A stretch of DNA of 64,000 nucleotides from the NCBI RefSeq assembly GCF_964204865.1, contig NC_135255.1:15901135-15965134 (forward strand), in the 5' to 3' direction. How positions within the stretch are numbered: position 1 is the first letter of the stretch; the number at the start of each line of letters is the position of its first letter. Below, one piece after another: positions 24,061-35,370 of this stretch. Both the position numbers and the translations under genes were made by a program. This stretch comes from Styela clava. Lineage: Eukaryota; Chordata; Ascidiacea; Stolidobranchia; Styelidae. Below the pieces are notes generated by a model. That model was not told the DNA's origin. It searched no databases and was given only the letters and a program-made list of their open reading frames with translations.

Positions 24061-26396
24061 TCGTTTCCGTAAACTACAGGCTCACCTTACTTAACCTCTC
24101 CTATTAATATCATCAATCTTCCAAATTAATTACAGTTGTAATGTGCAGGATGACAATTTATTGGAATTAAAATGAACTAGCAGCACAGGGAGGCAATAAA
24201 TCATAAAACACACAAGTCAGGTATGGGTCACTGCAAGAGAGTGGTCAATGGTGTGACATTGGCCCATGCTCAGCAGCAACCAGTGAGACTATATTTAAAT
24301 TATCACTTTCCCGCCTTCGGTGACAAACTATCATGAAAGAGAATTGAATTATTTCAATTGGCCGAATTGTTCAGTCTTCACATGATCGACTGAACCACGA
24401 GCATAATTCTACTGCTATACTACTCAATAAACCGAATAACTTGGATTTCTCTGTCTAACCAATATATTCTATGACTTCTGAATAATCAATTCATTAAAAT
24501 TAGAATTGAAAAAAATCTGTATTTTTAGAAATACGACTACGACCAAATAAAATGATTTTATTTTAATGTTGAGAGTGTGAGAATTTATTTTTCGCCGGAA
24601 ATACATAATACATCGATAATATTAAAAATGAGAAAATCAGAAGTTTTCGGTAGATGACTCTGGGTGGTAACGATACGACCATTCCGAGTCAGAATGTGGG
24701 GCAAAAATAGAGTCAGATATGGACTCGAATAGCCTAGTACCTCGGGCAATGAACATACATTGCATAATGCTGCCCGTAAACAAATAGAATTAAAATAAAA
24801 TCATTTTCTAATAAATTGCATACAATTGCTACTATGTGAGAATGATAACTGCATTGCACGGTGAAATAGAATTAATGATTAGTACATATATAGCACAGTG
24901 AATATATGTAAAAATGACGGCGGCACTTTTTTGCTAAATACAAAATTAAGAGCACTGTTAATTAAAACTGAAATGTGAGGCACTCAGGAATAATAGGAGA
25001 AAACACTGCTTAAAGGCAATAACACATGCTAGAATGGTAATAGCAGACACACAAAAAGCACTATATAAATTTTATGTACAGCAAGGCACAAAGGAAATAG
25101 GAATATCGCTAAAAATAAGCTCTTAGTAACAATTGTGAGAATCATTAGACAGAAATATATCCTATTTTTCAATTAAAATAATTGCTAAACATAATAATTA
25201 TAAAAGCATGATTCAGTATTAATAGCATATTGTTCAGATTATGGTATCAAAGTATCAATACAGAACAGATAATAATATGTACACGAATGAATAAAAAATA
25301 GACTGAAATTGGAACACCAAATTTGCAATTCTTGCGAAAGGTAGTATATATGTCCTGTGTGCAGAAGTGAAAATGAAGTTTTACATTTGCTTCGAATTAA
25401 ATTATCTGATAATAGACTGTACTATTTGCATTATAACGCACTGCATAATCGTAGGTTATGGCACGATTTCTCTGACAAAATCAGACCGTAATCAGGACAG
25501 ATCTCATGAATCGTTGGGAATGACATTTCCAATGGCAAACAATAGAAGCAACTCAGAGCAATTTGTTGAATAATTCATTAGGATGACGCTGTGAAGATCA
25601 GATGGCTGACATTCTCATTTGAAATCATATTCCAGGCTTGATTGACTGCCAAAGGAGAATATGATGTTGTTTATCATCAAAAATTCAGACAGCATAAAAG
25701 GGATGTATTCTGTCAATTGTGGCATGGCAACAGGATTTTCATATTAAAAATTGCATAAAATTGATTAATTGAAATTAACACTTAGCATTTACACTAGAAA
25801 AAAGAAAAAATTTCTGTGAAGAAACTCCGAAACCTGATTTTTACAAATGAAATCCTACATTGGTGATCACAATTGAAAGGATGTTATATGCATAAATGCA
25901 ATCCAAATTTAGGACACCCTACAAAAAACATTTCCTGAAATGAGATTATACTTCAAAACTTATTTCCTATTGCAGTGTACGACTCTTTGCAAGTTGTTGT
26001 ATTAGGTCAATTGGAACGAAGCAACATCTCTGAAACTTCGGAATGCAGGTTCAATACATAACTAGAAAATGAGAGGCGTTGATATCCCTATGATTAAGCG
26101 AAAAACAAATGCTGACACAAAAATTTTCATATCGGAAACAGGTTGTCTTAATGATGGAGGATGTACGCCTTAATGTACTTTGAGTAACACTAAAATCCCA
26201 CATTGTATCACTCACAACCAGAATATGAAAGGGAATTGACATATGATTAATCCAAAAATAAATGTCATGGCAGCAGCAAAAAATCTCAAAGCAGAAAACA
26301 CTAATATAAAAAATATAGTCACTTTAATGTACCATGTGTCAAGGTGTGCGAGTACACTTCCATATTATGAGCTTTCCAAATTTCTTGATCTATAGC

Positions 26397-26521
26397 AGTG
26401 GTCTCAAGACTTCATGTACCAGTGGGTCACACATTGAAAGTGAGGTAGTTCAAGGGCCACCAAAAAAAATTTTGTGGGCCGTATTTAGCCCACGGACCAC
26501 AGTTTGTCAACCGGTTAACTG
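26397..26521. mobile_element. small hAT-like remnant
   Basis: CAGTGGTCTCAAGACTT at the left and CGGACCACAGTTTGTCAACC near the right resemble the CAGTGGT...ACCACTG ends of hAT MITEs. No target duplication can be matched, so it is old or incomplete. It ends just downstream of the last SLC51A exon. Confidence 0.4.
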
Positions 26522-26543
26522 TACAAACCATCACAAATATGAA

Positions 26544-26803
26544 TCAAATGCTCTGTATCTTTAGCTGATTCGTTTCCCTGGGTTGTACTTGTACATTATA
26601 ATTTCCATTACATACAGGGGGATCCAATAGAGGATCCGTCTCTCCATCTGATGTAGAATCATATGATGCATGATTTGTAGTAAGTAGGCTCGTGCTTCGT
26701 TGACTTGGAATTTCAAATTCTTCTCCCAGTGGCTGGCGATGAAAATAACATGAGATGACGTAAAGAATCAGCATTTCGGGTACAACAGCGAAATGATGAA
26801 GAA
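26544..26803 (-). CDS. SLC51A: SLC51A-like last exon
   Basis: Acceptor TTTCACTAG. It encodes the last helix (PEMLILYVISCYFHRQPLGE) and a hydrophilic cytoplasmic tail rich in Ser/Thr/Pro, with stop TGA at 26546-26544. The tail is longer than in human OST-alpha and not conserved. Confidence 0.85.
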
Positions 26804-29800
26804 CTAGTGAAAAAAACAAATGTATAAATATATTAACACGAGAATATCGGTCAGAGACCGAAGACTTATCCATCGAAAGTTAGGGGATCCCCCAAAACAG
26901 CGCTCTTATTCCATAGTGACACCTTGTGTCCCATCACTAATTAATTAATAACTCGCTAATTATACGACATAATTCGCCCCAAGTCAATAGGCTTCTGGTC
27001 TGAGATATGATGAATGCACATGCAAAATCTGGAGCAGATTCGATCTCGCTTTCGTGAGATATCGCGTGCATCTAACAGACAGACAAATACCTATCAACAT
27101 ATTTACCGATTAAAATCAAGAATGGTTCCAATACATTCAGACACTGTTCGCTGACATTCAGTGGTTTTGATGGTGTACTACGTGCTTAGCTAAGCACAGA
27201 CTTTTTAAAAACACGCAGGGACAAGCGTTCCCATATTTCCTAATAGTGTTGTTGCAAATTGAAATAAAACAGCAAATTTTTGATATAAGGGTAGCCTTCC
27301 TGGGCTTCAATCTACTAGGTACTAAGACTAAAAATTGGAAATTGATTGCTTTATTAATTACAGAACAAAAAGTGAAACAATTACCCAACTACAATAATTT
27401 CGCGAAACGATACATATGTACACCTGTGTCTGATTGTCAAATACTTGAGTAAAATAAAAAGGCCCAGTCATAGAATATGAAAAAAAGCTTTCTGGGAGAC
27501 ATTACCATCTCTAACTACAGAAAATTTGAGAGCAATTAATTCAATAGTTAATGAGAAAAGACAGTTTTCGTTACAACATGAACAACAACACTATGCCCTA
27601 TTATAGCAGAGAGGAAAATATACAAAGGCAACAACAGTCAGCCAGTAGTTTATTTTATCAAATGCCGAAAGTACACATTGAACAAACATAATTTTAAAAG
27701 ATAAAGAACATGGATTTCAGTGTGAAGGGAGACATGATAAACCAGTCACCTAGAAGACAATCTCCTCTCATATTACAGAAATTGATGGTCCGGTAATTAA
27801 GCCATTTTTTGCATTAAGAATGAAAAAATGATGCATATGAAAAAAAAAACTAATGCCCCAATACATATTTTCATAGAAAATTTCACAAAATTCAAATGAA
27901 AATAGGGTTTATTACTATTTTTTAACTTTTTTTCTGAAAGTTGTACATGTGACAAGCCCATAAACTTGTGTAAAGTAGTGACGTTATAAGCAAAAGTGCA
28001 AAACCTATTATAATTACCTGCAGCTCTATCAGCAGCATTGAGTATTCCTTTACATTGAATTAAACCAAATTTTGTTAAAATATTGAAAGCAAATTCTTGG
28101 AATCCAGATATAACCATCAATGCCTGAAAAATAAGAACAAAGCATGTAGCTTCAAGCGAATTTCTTGGAATCATTATTTATGTTAATTAATACCATGACA
28201 ATAATAATTTGGTTCAAATGTCGGCTAAATTACTTCTGCAATGCTTCAAACTTGAATACACTTTTTCTTATATACGATATCACCATGCATAAGATAGATA
28301 TAGTAAGGTTAGGTCTTATTTATTATTATTTGACTAGGTCTTATTTTTAGGGGAGGGCGTTATATTTAATTCATTTTTAAAATTCAGGCGAGGTATTATT
28401 TCCAGGGTAGGTTTTATTTTCGGGGAAACACGGTACTTATGGCTATACTGTTGGTGGTGATTGCAATAATGTAGTTTCTCAAGTCAAAATCATGTGAGGA
28501 CATTATTTATCGATTTTAATTGGTAAGTATGTTGTTAGGTATTTGTCTGTCTGTCTGTATGTATGTTTGCTAGATGCACACGATATCTCACGAAAGCGAG
28601 TTTGAATCTGCTCCAGATTTTGCATGTACATTCATCATATCTCAGACCAGAAGCTTATTGATTTTGAGCGAATTATGCCGCATAATTAAAGAGTTATTAA
28701 TTAATTAGTGATGGGACACAAGGTACCACTACGGAGTAGGAGCGCTGTTTGGAGGATCCCCCAACTTTCGATCGATAAGTCTTCGGTCTTTGACCAATAT
28801 TCTCGTTTTGTTCTTGCGAGAGAATGACTAATTCGCATACCATTACTCAGTGCTGAAGTAGTCTGTTTAGATTTTCCTGACCATCCAATCCTACATATCT
28901 GGACCGGCCAACAATAATCGGACAGAAGGTCGCCATAACGATTAAGCCATCTCACCACTATTAACATGAAATAATTTGAGCAAAAAACCTTCCTAATCTG
29001 TTATAATGTGACTTTTGGCGCTCCAGAAGTGCGTGTACCAATATGGGGGTAACTAAATTTGTTTGCCTATTTCACATCAGGTGGTGTAAACGGACTGAAG
29101 CTTATGAGCAGGGGGGATATTCACTTGACTAACACAGACAGTCCCCGAACATCGAAAAAGAACTAGAATAGGAAAAATCAGAATAAAATTGTGCCCTAAC
29201 CCTAACATGGTACACATACTACGGGAGTACCTCACTTTTTATACAACGCTTAACTGCTTCTTTTGTTCTGCACAAGGCCCGGTACAATCATCAACTTGTA
29301 TCACATCGTCAACAACCAACCTGGACAGTGAGAAACTTCCCATTGATATGATGAGGATCCAATTCCTTTCTTGCAGTCCAATATAACGAGGTGATCGCAT
29401 ACATGGCTATCAGAATGCTGACTTTTTCCACGATCACAAAATACAACGATGGACTGGTTAATGACAACTGTAAAAAAAAGAAAAAAGATTGTATATCTTA
29501 ATATTTAATATTAGAATGTGAATTGAGTTCTTGATGTTAACAAAAGGCAATGTCATATGTATAATTCTGCCTTCAAAATCATAGTTTTATCAGAAATTGT
29601 AGAATTAGTTTATCAAGTACCGGTACTATCATGCTCATGTTGCATCTGAATATCCAGCCAAATAGGAATCAATTCTCTATTTTTTTAATGTGAGATGTGG
29701 GGTACACCCATAGTGTGTACCCGCTTAGGGTTCGGCCATAATTTTACTCAGATTTTCCTTATTTTAGTTCTATTACAAGTTCGGGGACTGACTGTGTTAG

Positions 29801-32800
29801 CCAAGTGAATATACCCCCTGCCCATAGATTTCCGTCTCTTTACACAACTTGATGTAGAGCAGGCGAACAAAATTAGTTACCTCCATATTGATACACATAC
29901 TTCTGGAGCACCAGTTGTAGAATGTAAATATTTGTGATACATACAAATGCTGTGAACTAGGCCTAAACAATAAACATGACAGGGATTTTTCGGAAAGCTT
30001 CCCAATCTCTAGTCCAAGGGCACCTCTTTTAGTTGGGCGTTTATATGGTGCTGAAACAACCCTTTCTGTTCACTTATTATAAACTTAAATAGGCCCTGCC
30101 AGGCCGAGAACAACAGTCAAAGTACACAGAAATTGAACATGAAACTGAACAGCTCTTCAGTGAGAGCCTATCAAAAGCAATATACAACTGTGGTGTAACA
30201 GCCTAGATGGGTATTAGGTGGTCGATGCCTTATTCTCCCAATTTTTCTATTTTTCAATAAACGAAGCTACGCAGCCTCTTTGGAACACCCTGGTACAGTC
30301 ATAGATACTCAGATAGCTTTTTTTAATAAACTCTGTACCATGATTGGTAGAGGTGTTACTTACATCACTATCCAAATAGAGTCCGTTTGTCCACAGAAAA
30401 GCAGATATGAAGTCAAATATTGGATGCAGTATAGCACTTTGATAAACTCCTATTTTGATGAACATGACAAATTTCCTGGAATAACACATATAACATAAAA
30501 CAGGGGTCTCCAACTCAAAATATATCACGAGCCACTTTCTGAAATTTATTGACGCCGCGGACCACAAACCAAGAAATTAGGTACAAAATGATATATAAAC
30601 ATTAACAATGGAAATCGGAATATATTTGTTGAAATTACACTTGAGTCTTACACCAAACGAGACATGAAACATATGCAGAATTAATGATTAATAACTGCAC
30701 ACTTTAATGATCTGATCGAAACTTGTTTATTTCGTCAAAATAAAAACGAAATGAAATGATTGAGTTTACAATTTGATTATTACAATATAATAAAATATGA
30801 ACAAGATAAAACTCATAGTTGACATGGTACTATTTTAGTTTTTTCTTGAAAAATCTCAACCCCGAGGCGGGCCGCAAAACATTGCTTTGCGAGTTTCATG
30901 CGGACTGCGGGCCGTGTATTGGAGACCCCTGACATAGAATGAATGAATTTCCATTTCCTGATGTCATAGATAATGAGTCATACTGTTGATTCAGAATCCC
31001 ATAAATTATACAAGAGTGCATGATTCCAACACTAATCAAATATTTGAACAGTAAGACTCAAATTGAACTAGTTGGACGAGTTTGGGATTACAAGACAGAG
31101 TATTCGTTAGCACAGCGATTCTCAAACTTTTTTAGCCCCGGAACACTTACTCTTTTTATCTCCCCTTTTTATCTGCCTGTTTAGATAGCAAGGCGTGTCA
31201 ACCTGTTTGTCGCCAGCTGCGAGACAAATTTGTGACCCAGAGTCGCAGAGGTACATGGCTGAGATCGCCATGGCGACCAATTAGGTCACAAATGTGATCC
31301 CTGTTCCACAGAACCCTCCATAGAAGCTCACGGAACACAGTTTGAGAAACGCTGTGTTAATATATGGTCGATATTCACTAAAGTAGAATATCAACACGAA
31401 AACTGCCTCAAATATTAACAAGACAATATAGTGTTGAAGTACCCATAATTCAAGCTGGCAAAATTGGTACAAAAATGACATACTTATTGAAATAAACCTT
31501 CGGACAGCAGTAAGAGCACATGCAAGCAAATGGAGTGACAGAGATTCGGGCTTGAAGTCCTCCAAGATGTCCAACTGCATAGTCTGCACCCCCGAGGTAA
31601 TGAAGCATCAAACTCATAAGTTCTTTTAATGTGAAAGAAAAATATCTGAAAAAAATTACAAATACCTTGAATTTCCATTTCAAAAATAAACATTTTTGTA
31701 ACCTTAATATATTATTTTATGTCTCTCTAGTTCCTATTCCTATTCCTTCTCCAATAACAACATTCCTGCAATCAACAATTGTGTAAAAATTCATTGGGAA
31801 TAGAAGTTTTAACAATGTTGGCAATAAAAGTAAATTATTCTTTCAAAAAACACTTTCTCAGAATTAGAATAATATATGTCAGCTTTGATAAAGATATGAT
31901 AAAATATTTTGATAAAAGACCAAGCACAAAATTGATATCTTCGATTATCAAAGGACAAGATTATAATAAAATTTCGCTTGATCAAAGCATATATAACATT
32001 ATTATCACTGATATTAGAACTCTAGTAATGCAATACTACTGCTGTTGCTACATTTCTCCCTCTTTTAATAAATAATGGAAAAAAAATTATGAAAAGTTTG
32101 TTCCTGTTACGATCAAAAATTAGAACTTACACAATGAAGGCAAGTTCTGCTAAAGTACTTGATCTCGGTGAAATGATTGCGAGGAATGAGCTGGTTGAAT
32201 ATGCTACATAGGAAAGCTGAAAAAACAATTGGACTTGATTTGAATTTTTAGCGAAGCATCAGTTACACATTGAACCTGAAATATTCCAGTTGTCCCAACA
32301 CCTTCCACATATATATGGCTGCACCAGTAATTATTGTTTGATTTATCTATTACTATTGACTTAAATCACTGGTGTCGCTGCTCATTAACCAGTAATGGTG
32401 TCACATGCCTCCATTTACCCCGAAGTACCATATTACTTCCTTTTTGTATTGTTCATTCATAAAGTGTAGTTACATACTATATTGTTACATATTAGTATGG
32501 TGGAAAAATAAATTACTGATTCTAGCCAGTGGAACCATATAAAAAAAAAGATTCTATCCAGGCAATGGCATGTTTTTCCATGAATTTGGTTTTGAATTGT
32601 ATAGCTGAGCGGTGTTAGGTCAAAGTTTATCTAAGAATTATAATCTCAATTTATGTCGCTAACCAAAAATTATTCTTTAAGCAAAATATCCTTTATGTGT
32701 ATATTAGGTCACAGCTAATGATGCACAAATTTAATACAGACAAACATACATAATACCGGTAAATCATATATTATTTTGACATATAACAAGCAATCTATGG

Positions 32801-32955
32801 CGTGAAGTGTACCTGTATAATAAGAATACTTTGCAGTCTTGATGAGGTTGATGATTCACGTTTAAAATGAAAACAATCGTTTAGGAATATGAAAATGAGA
32901 AGCAATGTCGTCAATCCTTCAAAACAAACTGCAACTGCTTCGGCTGTCGATATGT
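26544..32955 (-). CDS. SLC51A: SLC51A / organic solute transporter alpha-like membrane protein (seven exons, 5' end uncertain)
   Basis: Multi-pass plasma-membrane protein of the OST-alpha/TMEM184 family (Solute_trans_a). In vertebrates it pairs with OST-beta to move bile acids and steroid conjugates. Exons on the minus strand are 32955-32813, 32216-32131, 31645-31484, 30475-30364, 29467-29321, 28123-28018 and 26803-26544. All have GT/AG junctions and mutually consistent phases (1,0,2,2,0,0,1). Family marks: FFLxD-like loop after the first membrane helix (IFLNDCFHFKR), IISPRSSTLAELAF, LMLHYLGG, a cysteine-rich CMCSYCCP loop (equivalent to the CCCCCPCCP palmitoylation-like loop of OST-alpha), FIKIGVYQSAILHPIF, LYWTARKEL, FNILTKFG and a hydrophilic tail. 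The sum of the exons is 338-355 residues, against 340 in human. The initiator exon is not certain; a candidate lies at 33591-33642. Confidence 0.85.
26832..27120 (-). repeat. family-F repeat, copy 1
   Basis: Near-complete reverse complement of 28515-28815. Shared blocks include GATAAGTCTTCGGTCT, AATTAATTAGTGATGGGACA, CATATCTCAGACCAGAAGC, GATATCTCACGAAAGCGAG and a GTCTGTCTGT run. Together the two copies flank SLC51A exon 28018-28123. Confidence 0.9.
28018..28123 (-). CDS. SLC51A: SLC51A-like exon f
   Basis: Acceptor TTATTTTTCAG and donor GCTGCAG|GTAATT. It encodes ALMVISGFQEFAFNILTKFG and LNAADRAA. Inverted family-F repeats lie on either side. Confidence 0.88.
28515..28815 (+). repeat. family-F repeat, copy 2
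   Basis: About 290 bp, in opposite orientation to 26832-27120, with similarity of roughly nine bases in ten by eye. The (GTCT)n run is longer in this copy. Confidence 0.9.
28836..28965 (+). repeat. decayed tRNA-SINE copy
   Basis: The blocks ACCATCCAATCCTACAT, CTGGACCGGCCAAC and GATTAAGCCATCTCA line up in order with the 3' half of the SINE at 45419-45640. Confidence 0.55.
29017..29231 (-). mobile_element. family-E MITE, copy 1
   Basis: Ends GGCGCTCCAGAAGTGCGTGT and ...CATACTACGGGAGTACC. Flanks TGACTTTT and TCACTTTT match at 7 of 8 positions, suggesting an 8-bp target duplication. It is in opposite orientation to 29701-29914. Confidence 0.75.
29321..29467 (-). CDS. SLC51A: SLC51A-like exon e
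   Basis: Acceptor TTTTTTACAG and donor GTCCAG|GTTGGT. Forty-nine codons including VEKVSILIAMYAITSLYWTA and INGKFLTVQ. Inverted family-E repeats lie on either side (29017-29231 and 29701-29914). Confidence 0.87.
29701..29914 (+). mobile_element. family-E MITE, copy 2
   Basis: Contains GGTTCGGCCATAATTTTACT, TTCGGGGACTGACTGTGTTA, AACAAAATTAGTTACCTCCA and ends ACTTCTGGAGCACC. It matches copy 1 in reverse complement over its full length. Confidence 0.75.
30364..30475 (-). CDS. SLC51A: SLC51A-like exon d
   Basis: Acceptor TTATTCCAG and donor AGTGAT|GTAAGT. It encodes KFVMFIKIGVYQSAILHPIF and FLWTNGLYLDSD. A hAT MITE begins only 25 bases upstream of this exon. Confidence 0.88.
30501..30931. mobile_element. 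431-bp hAT MITE in SLC51A intron
   Basis: CAGGGGTCTCCAA at the left end and its exact complement at the right. Flanks ACATAAAA and ACATAGAA match at 7 of 8 positions. GCCGCGGACC/GGGCCGC blocks sit near the ends, as in other window hATs. Its left end is 25 bases from the exon acceptor at 30475. Confidence 0.88.
31113..31354. mobile_element. 242-bp degenerate hAT MITE
   Basis: CAGCGATTCTCAAACT at the left end and the complement of CAGCGTTTCTCAAACT at the right. The flanking octamers (CGTTAGCA, TGTTAATA) agree only partly, so the insertion is old. It lies in the SLC51A intron next to exon 31484-31645. Confidence 0.7.
31484..31645 (-). CDS. SLC51A: SLC51A-like exon c (cysteine-rich loop)
   Basis: Acceptor TTTTTCAG|ATATTT and donor AATAA|GTATGT. 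It encodes LMSLMLHYLGG and TPFACMCSYCCPKVYFN, the diagnostic Cys-rich loop. Confidence 0.88.
   Translation of the reverse strand: MFFFHIKRTYEFDASLPRGCRLCSWTSWRTSSPNLCHSICLHVLLLLSEGLFQ
32131..32216 (-). CDS. SLC51A: SLC51A-like exon b
   Basis: Acceptor TTTTTTCAG and donor CATTGT|GTAAGT. It encodes LSYVAYSTSSFLAIISPRSS and TLAELAFI. The PRS motif aligns with WIPRSL of OST-alpha. Confidence 0.85.
32813..32955 (-). CDS. SLC51A: SLC51A-like exon a (first membrane helix)
   Basis: Acceptor TTTATTTCAG and donor ATACAG|GTACAC. It encodes ISTAEAVAVCFEGLTTLLLI, IFLNDCFHF and SILIIQ, the first helix and the conserved acidic loop. Confidence 0.82.
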
Positions 32956-33590
32956 CTGAAATAAAGAAATAAATTTTTTAACATACATGCAATTTAATTT
33001 AAATTCCTGCTTTTCTGAAATTATCGAATATAGTAGAATAGTATAAGACAGATGTTTTTATACCCATCTTCAACTAAATATTCACATTTGAATATCAATA
33101 TTTCATCTTAGGAGACAAAGTAACTAAAATTCGTCACATTATGAATGGTAAAAAAATCAGAACACAAATAAAAAAGCACTACTTACGAGCGAAGAATGTT
33201 GTGATATTAGGACTAACATTATTTGAACAATTGTTTGACATTTTTTGTGAAAGGAGTTGGTTATATTCATTATGTCCTGCTAATAATTCTCAATGTTTCA
33301 GCTATGTTATGAGCATATTGTATAGTTCCAAATCTAGGCAAAAAAATATACAGATAATATTAGCTTGAAGTACTAACGAACTATTTAAGTTCCTCATTAA
33401 GGTAAAAATTAATAAGTATTGAATAAATTACTCGTTTACATTTAAACCAGCAATCATCATCATCATATGAGCACTTTTATGTGAAAGTATTTTGTAAATT
33501 TTAATATGCTATGAGTAACCTAGCAGTTATTATAACTGGCATGGCATTGTGACTACAATTATAGATCTACTATTGTTGAAATCTATCTAC

Positions 33591-33642
33591 CAAAAGCTTG
33601 AAAAGCAATTGCATAAACTTGACTCAAAAAAATCCGCAACAT
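33591..33642 (-). CDS. SLC51A: candidate first exon of the SLC51A-like gene
   Basis: ATG at 33642 opens 17 codons (MLRIFLSQVYAIAFQAF) and reaches a donor-like TTTTG|GTAGAT in the phase needed by the exon at 32955, giving a 355-residue protein. The predicted extracellular N-terminus would be shorter than usual and the donor is only fair, so this is a suggestion. Confidence 0.25.
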
Positions 33643-34244
33643 GGCGACGGCATTGCATTTGTGAGAATAATATCAGAGATATAAATCATGGTATAAACAC
33701 GTTCGGCAGGATAATGAAGAAGTGTTCTTATGGACAACCATAAACAAGACCATGAGACTACATAAAGCTTTTATGACCGTTTCACTGCTGGAAAATATAC
33801 AAGTAACATAAATATCCACTACATCAGTCGCTTAATTTTTCCTGTCTGCTGAATTAATAAAACATGTAAAATGAAGCATGGTGGTAAATTGGCAGTCATG
33901 CTTTGATACCTATTCAGTTTCACACATTTTGATCTAAAATTCTACAATCATATTTAGTCACAGGATTAACTGTCAAAACTGTTCAATTAAAAAAAAAAAA
34001 AATTATTCTGCAAAGTTGTTTTTCACGTGTTTACATGAATATGCCTCTGCCCGTTCCAACGGTCTGGAAAAGAGGTGTTGTTATCCGCCATGCATCGAAC
34101 CAAAAAAATACTAAAGTGCTCCACACCACACATACACCGCACAATCGAAAACATGGAACAACTTCTTCCCCATTCCAACACGCATGAAATATGTATATAC
34201 ATATTGAAAGAAATGTCAGACAATTCTGTTAAACAACTATTTTG

Positions 34245-34715
34245 TTAGTTTTTCACGGTCAAACATTGATTAACAACACCCAATAAATGATTGTTTTCAA
34301 GAGCTGCCGCTACTCTTTCTTTGTCTGCTAGTTGTTTATTAACTGCAGTCTCTGATTGATGTGTTCCTTTCGCAATTTTTATTTCAACTTTGAACCTTGA
34401 AGGTAAAGCTCTTAGAAGTTGTACTCTGATTGCTAGTCCAATTAATGTAGCCATGCTGCAATGAGGTATTGTTGGAGTAAATGAAACAATGACGGAACTA
34501 GCTTTATCATCAACAAAAATGTCTTTTTCATTCACAACTCTCAAGTCTTCCAAAGTAAGTGGATGCTCTGGATCATTGATATCACGAATCAAATCAAAAA
34601 TTTCTCTGGCATCGATTTCATCATGAATGTCGTCATCTTGGTTTTCTTCCCGATATCTCGGAGTCTGAGATTCATGAACTAGTGGATTAGCGTTGTCTTT
34701 AGATGAGAAGTTCAT
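34245..34715 (-). CDS. CIAO2B: CIAO2B / MIP18 family, cytosolic iron-sulphur targeting factor
   Basis: 156-residue intronless frame, close to the 163 residues of human CIAO2B (FAM96B). It belongs to the CIA targeting complex with CIAO1 and MMS19, which delivers iron-sulphur clusters to cytosolic and nuclear apoproteins. Family marks: [73 protein letters not shown] and [14 protein letters not shown]. The reactive cysteine of the PHCSMA motif is present. The start MNFSSKD at 34715 gives the family-like N-terminus; an in-frame ATG 13 codons upstream is less likely. Same strand as SLC51A and upstream of it. Confidence 0.97.
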   Translation of the reverse strand: MNFSSKDNANPLVHESQTPRYREENQDDDIHDEIDAREIFDLIRDINDPEHPLTLEDLRVVNEKDIFVDDKASSVIVSFTPTIPHCSMATLIGLAIRVQLLRALPSRFKVEIKIAKGTHQSETAVNKQLADKERVAAALENNHLLGVVNQCLTVKN

Positions 34716-34930
34716 GCTTTTTACTGTTATAACTGTATAACATAGAGAAAACAAATTTTGAATGTCATTAACGGAATTTCATTTCAGTAAAATTATGGTG
34801 TTTTTGTAGCAAATACAAGTACAACCAAGAACTAAGTAAAGAATCTTAATCCCCATGGCTGAGTACAGAATAAATTATCTCATTGTGTATTGCTGTACTG
34901 CTCAATTCAGATATTACAGCGGCTCGACAG

Positions 34931-35248
34931 TGTTGTGCACCATGATAAGCGTTAGGAATACAGGAATACCGGTACCACAGCACCACACATCTGATTACAA
35001 TGCGTGGCTTTGCAGGTTTGAATCTTATGCGGGGTTACTATGTACGCGAGGATTGCTCGACTCCTCGGTATCACCGCTGTGAAGCTAGTAGAATTTGACC
35101 TTTGTGTGCGGCGAGGCGAAAAGGTTAAAATTCTTGGCAGAATTAAGTGTATTCATCTGAAAACAAATGACTGGTTTAAGCAGTCGTACTGTCTTTCCTC
35201 ACCGGCTCACCCCCGGGATAAATATGTAGATCCTACTGTCCTATCCGA
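34931..35248 (+). repeat. tRNA-derived SINE
   Basis: The head has CACCATGATAAGCGTTAGGA (box A region) and GCAGGTTTGAATCTT (box B-like). The body has ATTGCTCGACTCCTCGG and the tail CCCCGGGATAAATATGTAGA. Same family as 51176-51500. A TACCGGTA site lies inside at 34967. Confidence 0.75.
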
Positions 35249-35294
35249 CAGTATTATGTAAAAATTATTAAAATAACAGAACCACATTATTTTC

Positions 35295-35362
35295 GGGTCT
35301 AGTGTAGTTTCGTACCTAAAGTACTTCTAGTGCTGTAGTGGGTGTATAATCGGAAGGTATAA
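35295..35362 (+). mobile_element. GGGTCT-family end fragment
   Basis: GGGTCTAGTGTAGTTTCGTA with following bases matches the left end of the MITE at 15586. The rest is missing; a hAT element begins nine bases further on. Confidence 0.65.
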
Positions 35363-35370
35363 TACTAAGG

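Larger units (their letters stand above)
17989..26543. other. 8.5-kb gene-poor AT-rich intergenic stretch
   Basis: No exon with convincing coding character was recognised on either strand. The only organised features seen are the long inverted repeat at 21356-21654, a decayed SINE at 23902-24060, TACCGGTA sites at 22258 and 22872, and a degenerate hAT-like remnant at 26397-26521. Part of the left side may be 3' UTR of the KIAA0513 homologue. Confidence 0.5.

Noticed and set aside
29190-29205. Telomere-like CCCTAACCCTAAC, also GGTTAGGGTTAGG at 37964
   Set aside because: Both are fixed parts of the family-E MITE, not telomeric arrays.
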